From assembly GCA_964543195.1 (NCBI GenBank), contig CAZIXF010000002.1, positions 62,001-126,000 of the forward strand: DNA of 64,000 bases, written 5' to 3'. The stretch is from JAGTVG01 sp964543195 (GTDB taxonomy: Bacteria > Bacteroidota > Bacteroidia > Cytophagales > Cyclobacteriaceae). Positions 53,084-62,618 of this stretch are shown piece by piece; the first letter of the stretch is position 1, and each line of letters begins with the position of its first letter. The translations under genes and the position numbers were made by a program. Below the pieces are notes generated by a model that ran no database searches, had not been told where the DNA came from, and worked only from the letters and a program-made list of their open reading frames with translations.

Positions 53084-54015
53084 ATTGATTTTAGTTTATT
53101 GATCTTTTTTAAAATGAGATATCGCAAATACTTTGGTGATTCTCTGATCTTATATTTCCAGAAAAACTGTATAAGAGCTCGTCTGACTTTTTTATTTTCT
53201 TGGATTTTTATTCGCTCTGCATTTACTTGGCTTACCAGATTTACTTTATGTGAATCACTCTCGTATTCATGGGTGCCGCTTCCATCATGGCCTATATTAA
53301 TGGATAATGATTTCGTAGGGTTATAACATAAGCCCTCTGTTAAAAAAATAGAAGCATACCATCGGATTGCCCAGGAATCATTTTTTCCTTTCACGTTCCT
53401 TTTTAACATACGGTAAAAGTTAAAACTACGGCCGTAATCAAAATCCCATCTTTTTTGTAAGTCAAATTGATTCATAAGATACTCGGCATCAGGATTAAAA
53501 TGTTTCCAGGCTCTTTTCCAGGTAGCCCATCCTCCGCTGCAATTCATTAATTTAATGAAGGCCGTATCAGGAAGATTTCCTTTTATCTTATGCATGTATG
53601 CCCCAATATGCATTACCTTATCATCATTTTTGTAAATTTCTAATGCTTCATTCAAAAAAGTTAAAAATCCCTTCTGGAATAAAATATCGTCTTCAATTAC
53701 AATAATCTTATTATGTTTCTTAAAAACAGTATTTATTCCATTAATTATGGAGTGGGCTAACCCTATGTTTTTTTCAGATTCATATGTTTTTTTGACTTTT
53801 GCAATATTGAGTGAATTTATATAATCCCTTACCTCATTAATATTTTTCAGATCCTGCCTGGATGCATCACTTTTTGGACCATCTGAGAAAATATATAATT
53901 CCGATTCCTTTATGAGATCAACAGTATAAAGGGATTCTATCGTTTTTTTTACATGGTAGGGGCGATTATAAACGAATAATGCAATTGGTGCCGGTGATGT
54001 TTTTATATCTGACAT
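53080..54015 (-). CDS. Glycosyltransferase, GT2-like
   Basis: A 311-residue enzyme with a GT-A fold start: PIALFVYNRPYHVKKTIESL (about 10-29), then LYIFSDGPKSD and an acidic IVIEDDILFQKGFL segment that resembles the metal-binding DxD region. The segment CSGGWATWKRAWKHFNPD is typical of glycosyltransferase proteins annotated in hexose-transfer or capsule loci. The C-terminus is basic. Donor unknown. It is the middle of a minus-strand trio with the two FkbM genes, coupled to the downstream one by a four-base overlap and 12 bases from the upstream one. Confidence 0.82.
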   Translation of the reverse strand: MSDIKTSPAPIALFVYNRPYHVKKTIESLYTVDLIKESELYIFSDGPKSDASRQDLKNINEVRDYINSLNIAKVKKTYESEKNIGLAHSIINGINTVFKKHNKIIVIEDDILFQKGFLTFLNEALEIYKNDDKVMHIGAYMHKIKGNLPDTAFIKLMNCSGGWATWKRAWKHFNPDAEYLMNQFDLQKRWDFDYGRSFNFYRMLKRNVKGKNDSWAIRWYASIFLTEGLCYNPTKSLSINIGHDGSGTHEYESDSHKVNLVSQVNAERIKIQENKKVRRALIQFFWKYKIRESPKYLRYLILKKINKLKSI

Positions 54016-54027
54016 TAAATGACAAAT

Positions 54028-54816
54028 TTAATCAACCTGACGCAGTAAAAGAAGGTTGAAATTTGAATGCATATTTACGATGGAAAATCCCATATCCGTC
54101 AACTGATCCAATGAGTTTTTTATTCTTTCAGGATAAGCTTTATCCAGGGGATTGTTCATTTCATCAAATTCGATACATAATGCCCTGATATCGACATTAT
54201 CCTCATGTAAACTATTAATTACCTGATATTCTGCACCTTCAATATCAATTTTTAATAATTCAATATGGTCATGTCCCAGCTCTTTCATTATATGGGATAT
54301 ACGGTCTACCGGTAACTGTATAGAATTAGAGGTATTTTGAAGGTTAAGGATAGAATGAGAGACATGATTTTTCTCGGCCGGCAAATAAAAGCTGATCTGT
54401 GATTTTTCTTTCCACAAGCCAATGGGGTGAAAACGGACCAGGTCCGGAATTTTTTCTGAAACCGGATATGGATACCATGCCGAGCCGCCGGCATATGTCC
54501 TGATACCTTTCTTTAGATTTTCCATATAGTAATCAAAATGATCTTTGGCTTGGGGTGTTGGATCAAAAATATGGACATTACATTCATAGATATCGGCTAT
54601 CTCAAGGTCGAACGATATATCAATTCCTGCTCCCCCAAGATAGCAGATGGAATTTTTGTTCAATAGGGTTTCAGGGATAACCCAGCCACCATAATCAGAT
54701 CCATAATACTTTAACCCTTCAACTGGTTCCAGTTTTTTTCCTAATTTTCTAAGAAAAGCTTTATTCTTTATTTTATATTTCAAATCAAGATAACGTCTGA
54801 TCAATGCCGATCTCAT
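54028..54816 (-). CDS. Second FkbM-family methyltransferase, atypical motif I
   Basis: 262 residues from ATG 54816; the frame is open to a TTG at 54903 (291 residues), but ATG is preferred because the TTG abuts the divergent gene. The FkbM core LLKIDIEGAEYQVINSL and the C-terminal CIEFDEMNN segment are clear. The SAM-binding motif I is expected as DxGxxxG but reads ICYLGGAGIDISFD, followed by HIFDPTP for the acidic ribose contact. This is a more diverged member than the gene at 52283. The acceptor is probably a glycan residue. It is visibly AT-rich compared with the neighbouring housekeeping genes. Confidence 0.78.
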   Translation of the reverse strand: MRSALIRRYLDLKYKIKNKAFLRKLGKKLEPVEGLKYYGSDYGGWVIPETLLNKNSICYLGGAGIDISFDLEIADIYECNVHIFDPTPQAKDHFDYYMENLKKGIRTYAGGSAWYPYPVSEKIPDLVRFHPIGLWKEKSQISFYLPAEKNHVSHSILNLQNTSNSIQLPVDRISHIMKELGHDHIELLKIDIEGAEYQVINSLHEDNVDIRALCIEFDEMNNPLDKAYPERIKNSLDQLTDMGFSIVNMHSNFNLLLLRQVD

Positions 54817-54914
54817 AACCTTTTTATGATATTTATTCAGTAAAATTAAAAAATCTTTATAATTTATTTGATATGCCTGGATCAATCTCGTAACTAATGG
54901 CAATTGATTTATAG

Positions 54915-54922
54915 TATATTTG
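54915..54922 (+). promoter_or_regulatory. Candidate -7 promoter element, TATATTTG, five bases before the ATG
   Basis: Exact TAnnTTTG immediately before the ATG at 54928. A transcript started from it would be essentially leaderless. It overlaps an upstream in-frame TTG (54904), which therefore is unlikely to be the start. Confidence 0.5.
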
Positions 54923-54927
54923 AAAAA

Positions 54928-56193
54928 ATGAAAATAATTTTCTTAAATACATTTACGAGTGCGGGAGGAGCAAGCCAGGCTTGTAATAGAATATTGGCTG
55001 CTTTAAAAGAGAATACTTCCCATACTTATCATATCATACATCAATTTGATAATCGATATAATTATTATAATCCCAGAAACTGGCCGGGTATGATCAGGCT
55101 TGCTCTCGAAAAAGCTTTTTTATTGCCCCAATTAAAAGACAAAAAGCTGAAATTTCAGTTTGATGCCGGCCGTTTTGGCAAATCCTTAAAAAATGATAAA
55201 AAAGTTAAAAATGCCGATATTATCCATCTACATTGGATCAATCAGGGATTCATATCCTTGAATGAGATAAAGGAATTTATTAGATCGGGAAAAACTGTTG
55301 TTCAGACGCTTCACGATATGTGGGCATTTACGGGAGGATGTTTTTATAGTGGAGAATGTGATCATTACCTTGGTAAATGCGGGTATTGCCCCTATTTAAA
55401 AGAAAATCATCCCGATGATCCTTCAAGGAAAATATGGTCCAAAAAAGCAAGGGTATACAATGATTCTGGTATTGCATGGGTATGCCCAAGCAAATGGTTG
55501 TTCGAATCCGCAAAAATGTCTTCTCTTGGAAAACATGCCAATATTTATTACATTCCATATCCCATCGATACCCGGTTTTTTCGTCCCATTGGTAGGATAA
55601 AAACGATTTCTGAATATCACCTGGATCCGGACAAATATTATTTATTGTTTGGAGCACACAATATAAATGATCCACGAAAGGGTTTGAATTATCTTATTGA
55701 GGCAATAGAGAAATTAAATTCAAGTATTTCCGACCTTAAGAATAAAGTTCAGCTTGTTTTATTTGGCCACTGCACTGATTTTTCTTTACTAAAAAAACTT
55801 CCCATCCAATATCATTATATGGGTTATATTGAGGATTTGAATAAACTGGTCAAAATGTATAATCTGGCTGATTTCTTTATTTTCCCCTCTGTGGATGACA
55901 ATCTTCCAAATATGATTTTGGAATCGATGGCCTGTGGAACCCCGGTGATTGCTTTCAACAGGGGGGGGATTCCCGACATGATATCCCATAAAAAAAACGG
56001 TTACCTTGCAAAAAACAGAAATGCCGCTTCCCTGGCTAAAGGAATAGAATTCTTTTATCGAAACTATGGTCAGATTGAGCCTTTCTCAAAACGGGCAAGA
56101 GAAGCAGCGGAACAAAATTTTTCCTATGCTAAAATCGCCAGAGAATACAAAAGCCTTTACGAGACTATCACCTCTCTCGACCATTCAATCTAA
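54928..56193 (+). CDS. Glycosyltransferase family 4 (WcaC-like)
   Basis: A 421-residue GT-B enzyme. The N-terminal IIFLNTFTSAGGASQACNRI (about 3-22) and the cysteine-rich GGCFYSGECDHY-LGKCGYCPYL region are typical of a WcaC-like group of colanic-acid-type transferases. The C-terminal GT4 motif is FFIFPSVDDNLPNMILESMA, with CGTPVIAFNRGGIPDMI close behind. Cytoplasmic face of the membrane; donor unknown. ATG at 54928 was chosen over the TTG at 54904. Its last 26 bases overlap the end of the convergent yfhO-like gene. Confidence 0.9.
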   Translation: MKIIFLNTFTSAGGASQACNRILAALKENTSHTYHIIHQFDNRYNYYNPRNWPGMIRLALEKAFLLPQLKDKKLKFQFDAGRFGKSLKNDKKVKNADIIHLHWINQGFISLNEIKEFIRSGKTVVQTLHDMWAFTGGCFYSGECDHYLGKCGYCPYLKENHPDDPSRKIWSKKARVYNDSGIAWVCPSKWLFESAKMSSLGKHANIYYIPYPIDTRFFRPIGRIKTISEYHLDPDKYYLLFGAHNINDPRKGLNYLIEAIEKLNSSISDLKNKVQLVLFGHCTDFSLLKKLPIQYHYMGYIEDLNKLVKMYNLADFFIFPSVDDNLPNMILESMACGTPVIAFNRGGIPDMISHKKNGYLAKNRNAASLAKGIEFFYRNYGQIEPFSKRAREAAEQNFSYAKIAREYKSLYETITSLDHSI

Positions 56194-58594
56194 TGAGTTC
56201 TTTTCCTCTTGCCGATTGTATGATTGTCCCAACAAGGATCAAACCAACCAGAAATGAAAAACCAAGAGAGATTTTACCGCCTGTTTTATAAGAAGGAGGT
56301 TCAAATCTGAATTCAATAATATGTTTGCCGGGCGGCACTATCAATCCTCTCAGAATATAATTTACCCGGATATGTTCTATTTCTTCTCCGTCAATAAAAG
56401 ATCTCCACCCGGGTTGATAAAAGATTTCCGAAAACACGGCGAATTGTTTTTCTTCTGAATCAGACTCGTAGACCAGTTTTTCCGGATGATATGATTTTAG
56501 AACGATCTCTCCATTACCTGAAAAGGTTTCGCGCTCAATATATTCGCTAAAATAATCATCGATGATCACCTCTTCCTTTGGATTAAAATCATTCAGACGT
56601 TCAATCTCTTCGTTTGGATTATCTACCATGATTATATTTTTGATAAACCATGCATTTCCAAGGGCGCCATCATTAATTCTGACTACCGGTACGTTTCTGT
56701 CATTATCAGGTATAATGAAATATTTTGTATTTAACATGCTGATGACAGCCATGTTATTCTGACTCAGGTGGTATTCTATTATATCCTGATACCGCTGAAG
56801 TTTTATTGCACTGTATCCACCAATGGATTTATGATGATACGAAGTTATTCCTTCACTGAAAGGACTACGAGTTAAATTGAATACCCGAAAATAAAGTTCC
56901 TTATCCTGCTTTATCTGTTTATCAGCTTCAGTCGGGGAAAAAACATTGCGCTCATATCTTTCAAGTCTTTCAAAATCCTCACTGTTCACATATCGTTTGT
57001 TCACAGTCCAGAGATCAATTATTATAAACAGTGTTATCAGATACAATACAGTCTTACCTTTGATTTTATTAATATAGTACAACCAGAGTGTTCCGGCAGC
57101 AAGCGATATAAACAGGATGGATCGGATCAGGTCTCCCTGAAATTTAGATTGTCGGTCATCCCTGATGGCTTCCACTAGCCAATCGGCCTGCAACTGGCTG
57201 TCGACCGGGGATGAAAACTTAAATAGGGTCGGCCCAAGTAAAAGGAAAAAAAGTCCCGTTCCCGCAGTAATAAAAAATCCCTTTTTTAAAGCATTTTTTC
57301 TTTCAGTAATGTGTATTTTACTGTTTAGTAGATCCTTCAGAGTTATAAAGGCAAGAAAGACCATGGCAATCTGGGCAATGATCATAATCATGGTCACGGA
57401 TCTGAATTTATTATACAGAGGTACATGATGATAGAAGAAATCCGTTAGGAGAGGGAAATTACTGCCCCAGGATAGTGCAATTGAAAGAATGGTCAGACTT
57501 AATGCCCACCACTTTATTGGACTTTTTATCAGGAATAGTCCGGTAATGAATAGAAGAAATACAATGGCGCCAAAATATATGGGACCTCCTGTAAAGGGTT
57601 GTTTTCCCCAATAAAGTGGAATTTGGTTTATATACTCTCTTGCCTGCCGTCTTGATACTCCATGATTGATGAGTGTTTCATATGTGTTTGAATTCTGGTT
57701 AAGACTTTCAGTTGAACTTCCCCCGTAAAAATAAGGGAAAGCAATGGTAAAAGGTTCCAGAATCCCATTACTCCATTGAAATGCATACTCATAATCCAGC
57801 CCGTCCGGGGTATTGTCTTCCAGTTCAGAACCTCCCCGGGTAGTAGAAGGTGCCAGTTCCGCCAGAGACCAAAGACGCACAATATTTGGCCCGATTGAAA
57901 GGATGGCCAAAGCCAGTGCAATTGATGACAAGATGATAAATCTTTTGAATTCTTTACTCCGGATGGCCAGAGCCAGCTCCATGATTACTATTCCAATAAT
58001 CATGAATAACAGATAATACTGTATCTGTACATGACCATAAAAGATCTCCAGACCAAGAAATACTAAAAGAACCATTGCCCCTTTTAGTATCTTTCCTTTG
58101 TATATTAAAAGAATTCCGGCCAATGCCGGAGCCATTAACATCGCATCATAAACCTTGTTGATATGACCTGCTTCAATACTCAAAAAATTAAAGGTTGAAA
58201 AACAGAAGGCAAAACTTCCGGTAAATGCGATCCATTTATTCACATTGAAAACAGTGAGAAAAATATAGAAGCCTATGAAACCCCAGAACAATAAAATGAC
58301 GGGTTCAGGAATCAGCCGGTTAAACCTATGAAACAGATAATATAAATTGGTATCTGAGCTTTTGAAAATGGGCATTCCCCCAAAAGATGAGTTTGTCCAA
58401 AGTATATTTTCTCCCTTTTCTGCATATTCTTTAGATTCCTTACCGGTACCTTTAAACTGGATCTTGTCAGTCTGTATGATTTCCTTTCCTTCCAGGATGG
58501 GATAAAAATATATCAAAATTAAGGCCAGGAAAATAAAAACGGGAATTATATGACCTGATTCTTTCCGATTTTTCAATTTGTTGAATAATGACAT
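56168..58594 (-). CDS. YfhO-family multi-pass membrane protein
   Basis: An 808-residue protein with about ten to twelve hydrophobic segments and a large extracytoplasmic domain toward the C-terminus, the layout of YfhO (bacterial membrane protein, GT-C-like). The N-terminal region contains EIIQTDKIQFKG and NSSFGGMPIF, conserved in the family, which in Gram-positives is linked to lipoteichoic acid glycosylation. Its role in Bacteroidota is not established; transfer of a sugar from a lipid donor is a fair inference. The tail SDSEEKQFAVFSEIFYQPGW is the family C-terminal motif. It ends inside the convergent GT4 gene and is the last gene of a minus-strand series. Confidence 0.88.
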   Translation of the reverse strand: MSLFNKLKNRKESGHIIPVFIFLALILIYFYPILEGKEIIQTDKIQFKGTGKESKEYAEKGENILWTNSSFGGMPIFKSSDTNLYYLFHRFNRLIPEPVILLFWGFIGFYIFLTVFNVNKWIAFTGSFAFCFSTFNFLSIEAGHINKVYDAMLMAPALAGILLIYKGKILKGAMVLLVFLGLEIFYGHVQIQYYLLFMIIGIVIMELALAIRSKEFKRFIILSSIALALAILSIGPNIVRLWSLAELAPSTTRGGSELEDNTPDGLDYEYAFQWSNGILEPFTIAFPYFYGGSSTESLNQNSNTYETLINHGVSRRQAREYINQIPLYWGKQPFTGGPIYFGAIVFLLFITGLFLIKSPIKWWALSLTILSIALSWGSNFPLLTDFFYHHVPLYNKFRSVTMIMIIAQIAMVFLAFITLKDLLNSKIHITERKNALKKGFFITAGTGLFFLLLGPTLFKFSSPVDSQLQADWLVEAIRDDRQSKFQGDLIRSILFISLAAGTLWLYYINKIKGKTVLYLITLFIIIDLWTVNKRYVNSEDFERLERYERNVFSPTEADKQIKQDKELYFRVFNLTRSPFSEGITSYHHKSIGGYSAIKLQRYQDIIEYHLSQNNMAVISMLNTKYFIIPDNDRNVPVVRINDGALGNAWFIKNIIMVDNPNEEIERLNDFNPKEEVIIDDYFSEYIERETFSGNGEIVLKSYHPEKLVYESDSEEKQFAVFSEIFYQPGWRSFIDGEEIEHIRVNYILRGLIVPPGKHIIEFRFEPPSYKTGGKISLGFSFLVGLILVGTIIQSARGKELIRLNGRER

Positions 58595-58680
58595 TTTTAT
58601 GAAATTTTTAGAAAGTCCGGAGTAAGCTTATTAGACATAATATCTGGAAATTATCTCATATTATCTTTGAATTCAATGAT

Positions 58681-59295
58681 TTATAAAAACATCTTCCTCA
58701 TTGAAGTGATTTTTCTTTTTATTTTGATAATCAATGAATTTCTAAAATATCCCCAGCGATCATATTCATTATAACTGGTATCCCAGCATTTTAATGCCCC
58801 CCCAAGATCTCCTTCAGCCTGAATCCTTTTCCAGAAAATCCTGAAATCATTTTTTGATTCTTCCAGGTGAAATTCCATTTTATTGGATTTATCCTTTAAA
58901 AAAAGCTCAATATTTTCATTCACAGTATTTATATAGTCAACACAGATATCGTAATCGCTATTATAAATACGTCCACTGAAAACGATTTCATTTGCATATG
59001 CATTGATAATTCCCGTTTCACTTGCTATTCTCTTTGAAAAACTTTCAGCTAAGGAGGCTGTTTCTCTTTTGATATGTACATAAAATGCGGAATCCCCGTA
59101 TTTTTTATCCAGCCTTCCAAGCATCCATGAAAGACGGTTATCAATTTCAATGTGATTGTCCGGAAAGGTCATACGCTCTTCCCCCGTTTTACTTATATTT
59201 ATCTCATGACCGGAGGTATAGTTTGTCATGTATTTGCAGGCTTCACTGAATGAGACGGATCCTGTCCTTCCTGTACCTAATACAAAAACATTCAT
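58681..59295 (-). CDS. Small P-loop sulfotransferase-like protein
   Basis: 204 residues. The N-terminus MNVFVLGTGRTGSVSFSEA resembles the 5'-phosphosulfate-binding loop of sulfotransferases (GTxRSGxxxL), and the protein continues with helical segments and YVHIKRETASLAES, which may be the 3'-phosphate contact. It is shorter than typical 250-300 residue sulfotransferases and I cannot confirm a catalytic His. A glycan-modifying or related P-loop role is inferred. It follows the PfkB kinase after 24 bases and precedes yfhO by 86, so it is probably in the same transcript. Confidence 0.6.
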   Translation of the reverse strand: MNVFVLGTGRTGSVSFSEACKYMTNYTSGHEINISKTGEERMTFPDNHIEIDNRLSWMLGRLDKKYGDSAFYVHIKRETASLAESFSKRIASETGIINAYANEIVFSGRIYNSDYDICVDYINTVNENIELFLKDKSNKMEFHLEESKNDFRIFWKRIQAEGDLGGALKCWDTSYNEYDRWGYFRNSLIIKIKRKITSMRKMFL

Positions 59296-59319
59296 GTTAG
59301 ATAAATTAAAAATATCATG

Positions 59320-60339
59320 TTATAAAATTGATTTAGTGTAACCGAAATAATTCCTTAATTCCAAGCAATTGTTATATTTTATAATACCTTCCGAGCAACT
59401 GACATGGGAAAGACAGGAAGCAGCACTGCATACACCAAGTTCCAGAGAATCATTTAATGGCCATCCTTCATGGATCCCGAACAAAACGCCGGCTGCAAAA
59501 GCATCTCCTGCACCGGTTGTACCGGCAATCTTGTCAGGAGGCAAGTCCAGGCTGCCCTGGAATATAAAATCTCCTTTTCTGTTTCCGGCCATTACTCCCT
59601 GGGGGAAATGAAGTATCACCCATTCATTTACGCCATGGTTTAATATAAATTGTATGGCCTGCTTGATATTTTCGGGTGAAAGGTTCTTTTCCGAAAGGTT
59701 AACGCCAGTCAGTTTGCCAGCTTCAAACTCATTTAAGAAAAGATAATCGATATAGGGTAATGATGGCATGATAATCTGCCGAAAACGGTCACTGCTTTCA
59801 CTGACCAAATCTACAGAAGTGATCATGCCCTTATTCTTTACTTCTTCCAGTAGCAAAGAAGCCCGGGTCCTTTTATCATGCGCAAACTCATCCAGCCTAT
59901 CCAGGAGCAATAAATACCCAAGATGAAGGATACGTGCATCAACCTTGTCAAAATTAAAATATTCTCTATCCAGCAGTGCATTGGCCCCGCGATGATGGAA
60001 AAATGTTCGACGTCCGGTGCTTTTTACCAGCATGACATCAGTATAGGAAGTGGACACGCCATCAAGTGATTTAAGACTGGTCGTATCAATACCATGCATT
60101 CTGCAATCCTCAAGAATATATTGACCGGCACCGTCATTGCCTATAAGCCCGATACCATATAAAGGAAAAGGAACTCCCAGTTTTGCAAGGTCTTTCAATA
60201 CATTATAGGCAGCTCCGCCATTATTACTTTCCTGGTCCAGAATATTGGCAAGTGTATCCTGTTCAGGATATACATCAATGGTTTTGGTCGTATCCAGAAT
60301 CCAGTTTCCTGCCCCGATTATTCCTTTGTTATCTTTCAT
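59320..60339 (-). CDS. PfkB-family carbohydrate kinase
   Basis: A 339-residue ribokinase-fold sugar kinase. The N-terminal GNW...DTTKTIDVYPEQDT and NNGGAAYNVLKDLAKLG segments bind the sugar; the C-terminal GTTGAGDAFAAG holds the catalytic base D279 and the anion hole GAGD (276-279). The family includes fructokinase, ribokinase and xylulose-related kinases. Its start overlaps the stop of the D-lyxose/mannose isomerase gene by four bases, which suggests it phosphorylates the ketose made by that enzyme (fructose or xylulose; inference). The window has no dedicated transporter next to it on the same strand. Confidence 0.9.
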   Translation of the reverse strand: MKDNKGIIGAGNWILDTTKTIDVYPEQDTLANILDQESNNGGAAYNVLKDLAKLGVPFPLYGIGLIGNDGAGQYILEDCRMHGIDTTSLKSLDGVSTSYTDVMLVKSTGRRTFFHHRGANALLDREYFNFDKVDARILHLGYLLLLDRLDEFAHDKRTRASLLLEEVKNKGMITSVDLVSESSDRFRQIIMPSLPYIDYLFLNEFEAGKLTGVNLSEKNLSPENIKQAIQFILNHGVNEWVILHFPQGVMAGNRKGDFIFQGSLDLPPDKIAGTTGAGDAFAAGVLFGIHEGWPLNDSLELGVCSAASCLSHVSCSEGIIKYNNCLELRNYFGYTKSIL

Positions 60340-60911
60340 TTCTGATCACTCACCAGCTTGACAATGGAAGGTTCGTCTTCTATGATCTCCGAAAAACGCC
60401 CTATATCGGGATCAATAAAAAAGTTGTCATTAATATCATCGTTTGCGGTTGACACTTCTCCAATAATGCATTCATCGGATAACGGATAAAATTCATGATA
60501 AATTCCGGGCTCGAGGGTGATCCGGTAACCTTCTTCCAGGGAAAGAATATCGCCGGAATATACGGTTTCCGTTTTTCCGTTGATCTTGGTTTGAAGGGAC
60601 TCTCCCTCGATGCTGTCGGAAGGTTTGCCTTTCCAGATCTGTATGGCCAGTTTGCCATTTCTTACAATGATGTCTTCTTTTTTCCTTTTATGTGCATGGC
60701 AGGGGGTGGTCATGGCTTTTTTCGCGTACATCAGTTTCTCACAGTATTCCTCTTCTTCAGCCAGGTTCACCAGTGCCAGGCCGTATTTGTTGAAGTTACC
60801 CAGGCCGAAATCCGTGACGTCCCATTTCGGTTCGGGAGGAAGGTGCCAATGATGTTTTGCAAAAAAATTTATAGCATCTTTTACGATCTGATTTACCGTT
60901 GATCTTTTCAT
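60336..60911 (-). CDS. D-lyxose/D-mannose ketol-isomerase, YdaE-type cupin
   Basis: A 191-residue cupin isomerase converting D-lyxose to D-xylulose and D-mannose to D-fructose in characterised relatives. The N-terminal FFAKHHWHLPPEPKWDVTDFG is the family signature. The metal-binding residues are expected as H and H in CHAHKRKKED, the following E, and the H in GIYHEF. The C-terminal VSTANDDINDNFF is typical as well. It is somewhat shorter than many Bacteroidota relatives near 225 residues. It is the first gene of the isomerase-kinase-sulfotransferase-yfhO series and divergent from the DASS transporter. Which sugar is natural here is unknown. Confidence 0.85.
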   Translation of the reverse strand: MKRSTVNQIVKDAINFFAKHHWHLPPEPKWDVTDFGLGNFNKYGLALVNLAEEEEYCEKLMYAKKAMTTPCHAHKRKKEDIIVRNGKLAIQIWKGKPSDSIEGESLQTKINGKTETVYSGDILSLEEGYRITLEPGIYHEFYPLSDECIIGEVSTANDDINDNFFIDPDIGRFSEIIEDEPSIVKLVSDQK

Positions 60912-61028
60912 GACATTATATAAATTTCGGATTCGCCATAAAATTAACGCATTATTTTTTGCATTTTTAAATTAGCGCATAATTTGCAGACGAAAAAAAT
61001 AAATTATCCCTGAATTGAAACTAATTTT

Positions 61029-62510
61029 ATGCCGAAGGAGCATTTCAGTGCAAGGCAGGTAACCGGTTTGATATTGGGGCCATTGACCTATGTACTGATC
61101 ATGGTTTTCTTTTATCCTGATGGTCTTTCTTCAGAAGGGCGGTCCGTACTGGCTGGCACCACCTGGATCGCGATTTGGTGGGTTACTGAAGCGATACCGA
61201 TCCCGGCTACTTCCCTTTTGCCGATAATCCTTTTTCCCATTTCAGGAGCTCTCCCCATCAGTGAAACCACGGCCTCTTATGGACATAAGATGGTCTTTCT
61301 GTATATGGGTGGGTTTATGATAGCGCTTGCCATGGAAAAATGGAATCTTCACCGGCGGATCGCATTGACAATTATAAACCTGGTAGGTACCAACCTAAAA
61401 AATATTGTCCTTGGATTTATGATATCCACCGCCTTATTGTCCATGTGGATCTCAAATACCGCAACCACCATGATGATGTTGCCTATTGCCCTGGCGGTAG
61501 CCCGGCAGTTCGGGGAATTTTTTGAGGCGGAAAATGTCGAGTATGGAAAATCAGAAGGAAGGAAATTTGGGCTATCCCTGATGCTTGGTATAGCGTATGC
61601 AGCCTCCATCGGTGGATTGGCCACCCTTATTGGAACACCGACCAATGCCATCTTTTCAGCAGTGGCGAAGGAATATTATGATGCGGAGGTTTCATTTGCC
61701 GACTGGATTAAATTCGGGTTGCCGGTAACTGTAGTCCTGTTGTTTATTTGCTGGATATATCTTACCAATATAGCATTCAGACCAGCCATAAAACGTTTTG
61801 AATATGTTTCTGATACCATCCGGCGGGAACTGGACAAACTGGGTAAGGTGAAAAGGGAGGAAAAATGGATAATCGGTGTGTTCGGCCTGACAGCTGTTTC
61901 CTGGATTACCCGATCATTTGTGCTTTCCAGGATCATACCTCATATAGATGATACCATAATCGCTATATCAGGAGCGCTTATCCTGTTTTTTATTCCTGCC
62001 AGAAATGACGATGCCATCCTGGACTGGCGTACAGCCCGGCGACTTCCCTGGGGTATATTGATCCTTTTTGGCGGAGGGCTGGCTATAGCAGAAGGTTTCA
62101 GCAATTCGGGCCTGGCTGCCTGGATTGGGGAAAAAATTGAGTATTTCAGCGGCGCTGAACTTACTCTTATACTCCTGGTAGTAACGCTTATGGTGAATTT
62201 TCTCACCGAGATCACCTCTAATGTGGCTACCGCCTCAATATTATTGCCAATACTAGCACCCATTGCCAGCGCGCTTGGGTTTCATCCCTATGCACTCATG
62301 ATCTCGGCCTGTCTTGCAGCAAGTTGTGCCTTTATGTTACCGGTAGCTACTCCTCCCAATGCGATTGTATTCAGCTCCGGATATATACGGATCTCCGATA
62401 TGGTCAAGGCCGGATTCTGGTTAAATTTAATCTCCATCATAATCATTACCCTGGTCATGAGGTACTTTCTTCCCCTGATCTGGGACATTGAACTTTTTGT
62501 CACGCCCTGA
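61029..62510 (+). CDS. DASS-family sodium:dicarboxylate/sulfate symporter (SLC13-like)
   Basis: A 493-residue inner-membrane transporter with about twelve hydrophobic segments. The two Na+/substrate motifs are the S-N-T type loops: SNTATTMMMLPIA (about 139-151) and, in the second half, EITSNVATASILLPILAP; ATPPNAIVFSSGYI lies near the C-terminus. Substrates in the family are C4-dicarboxylates, tricarboxylates or sulfate; the sequence does not decide. It is divergent from the isomerase, with a 117-base AT-rich gap that contains near-matches to promoter elements but no exact TAnnTTTG. Confidence 0.9.
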   Translation: MPKEHFSARQVTGLILGPLTYVLIMVFFYPDGLSSEGRSVLAGTTWIAIWWVTEAIPIPATSLLPIILFPISGALPISETTASYGHKMVFLYMGGFMIALAMEKWNLHRRIALTIINLVGTNLKNIVLGFMISTALLSMWISNTATTMMMLPIALAVARQFGEFFEAENVEYGKSEGRKFGLSLMLGIAYAASIGGLATLIGTPTNAIFSAVAKEYYDAEVSFADWIKFGLPVTVVLLFICWIYLTNIAFRPAIKRFEYVSDTIRRELDKLGKVKREEKWIIGVFGLTAVSWITRSFVLSRIIPHIDDTIIAISGALILFFIPARNDDAILDWRTARRLPWGILILFGGGLAIAEGFSNSGLAAWIGEKIEYFSGAELTLILLVVTLMVNFLTEITSNVATASILLPILAPIASALGFHPYALMISACLAASCAFMLPVATPPNAIVFSSGYIRISDMVKAGFWLNLISIIIITLVMRYFLPLIWDIELFVTP

Positions 62511-62618
62511 TCCAATAACAATCCGGTTTTTCCGTTCTTCATATAATATTTTTCAACCATTTTTGTTGATATTCTTTCATTTGATTAATAAAATTGCCAC
62601 CGCAAAATATGAATACAT

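Noticed and set aside
54817..54903. TTG start extending the second FkbM gene
   Set aside because: It runs to the edge of the divergent gene start; ATG at 54816 gives a normal length, though the TTG cannot be excluded fully.
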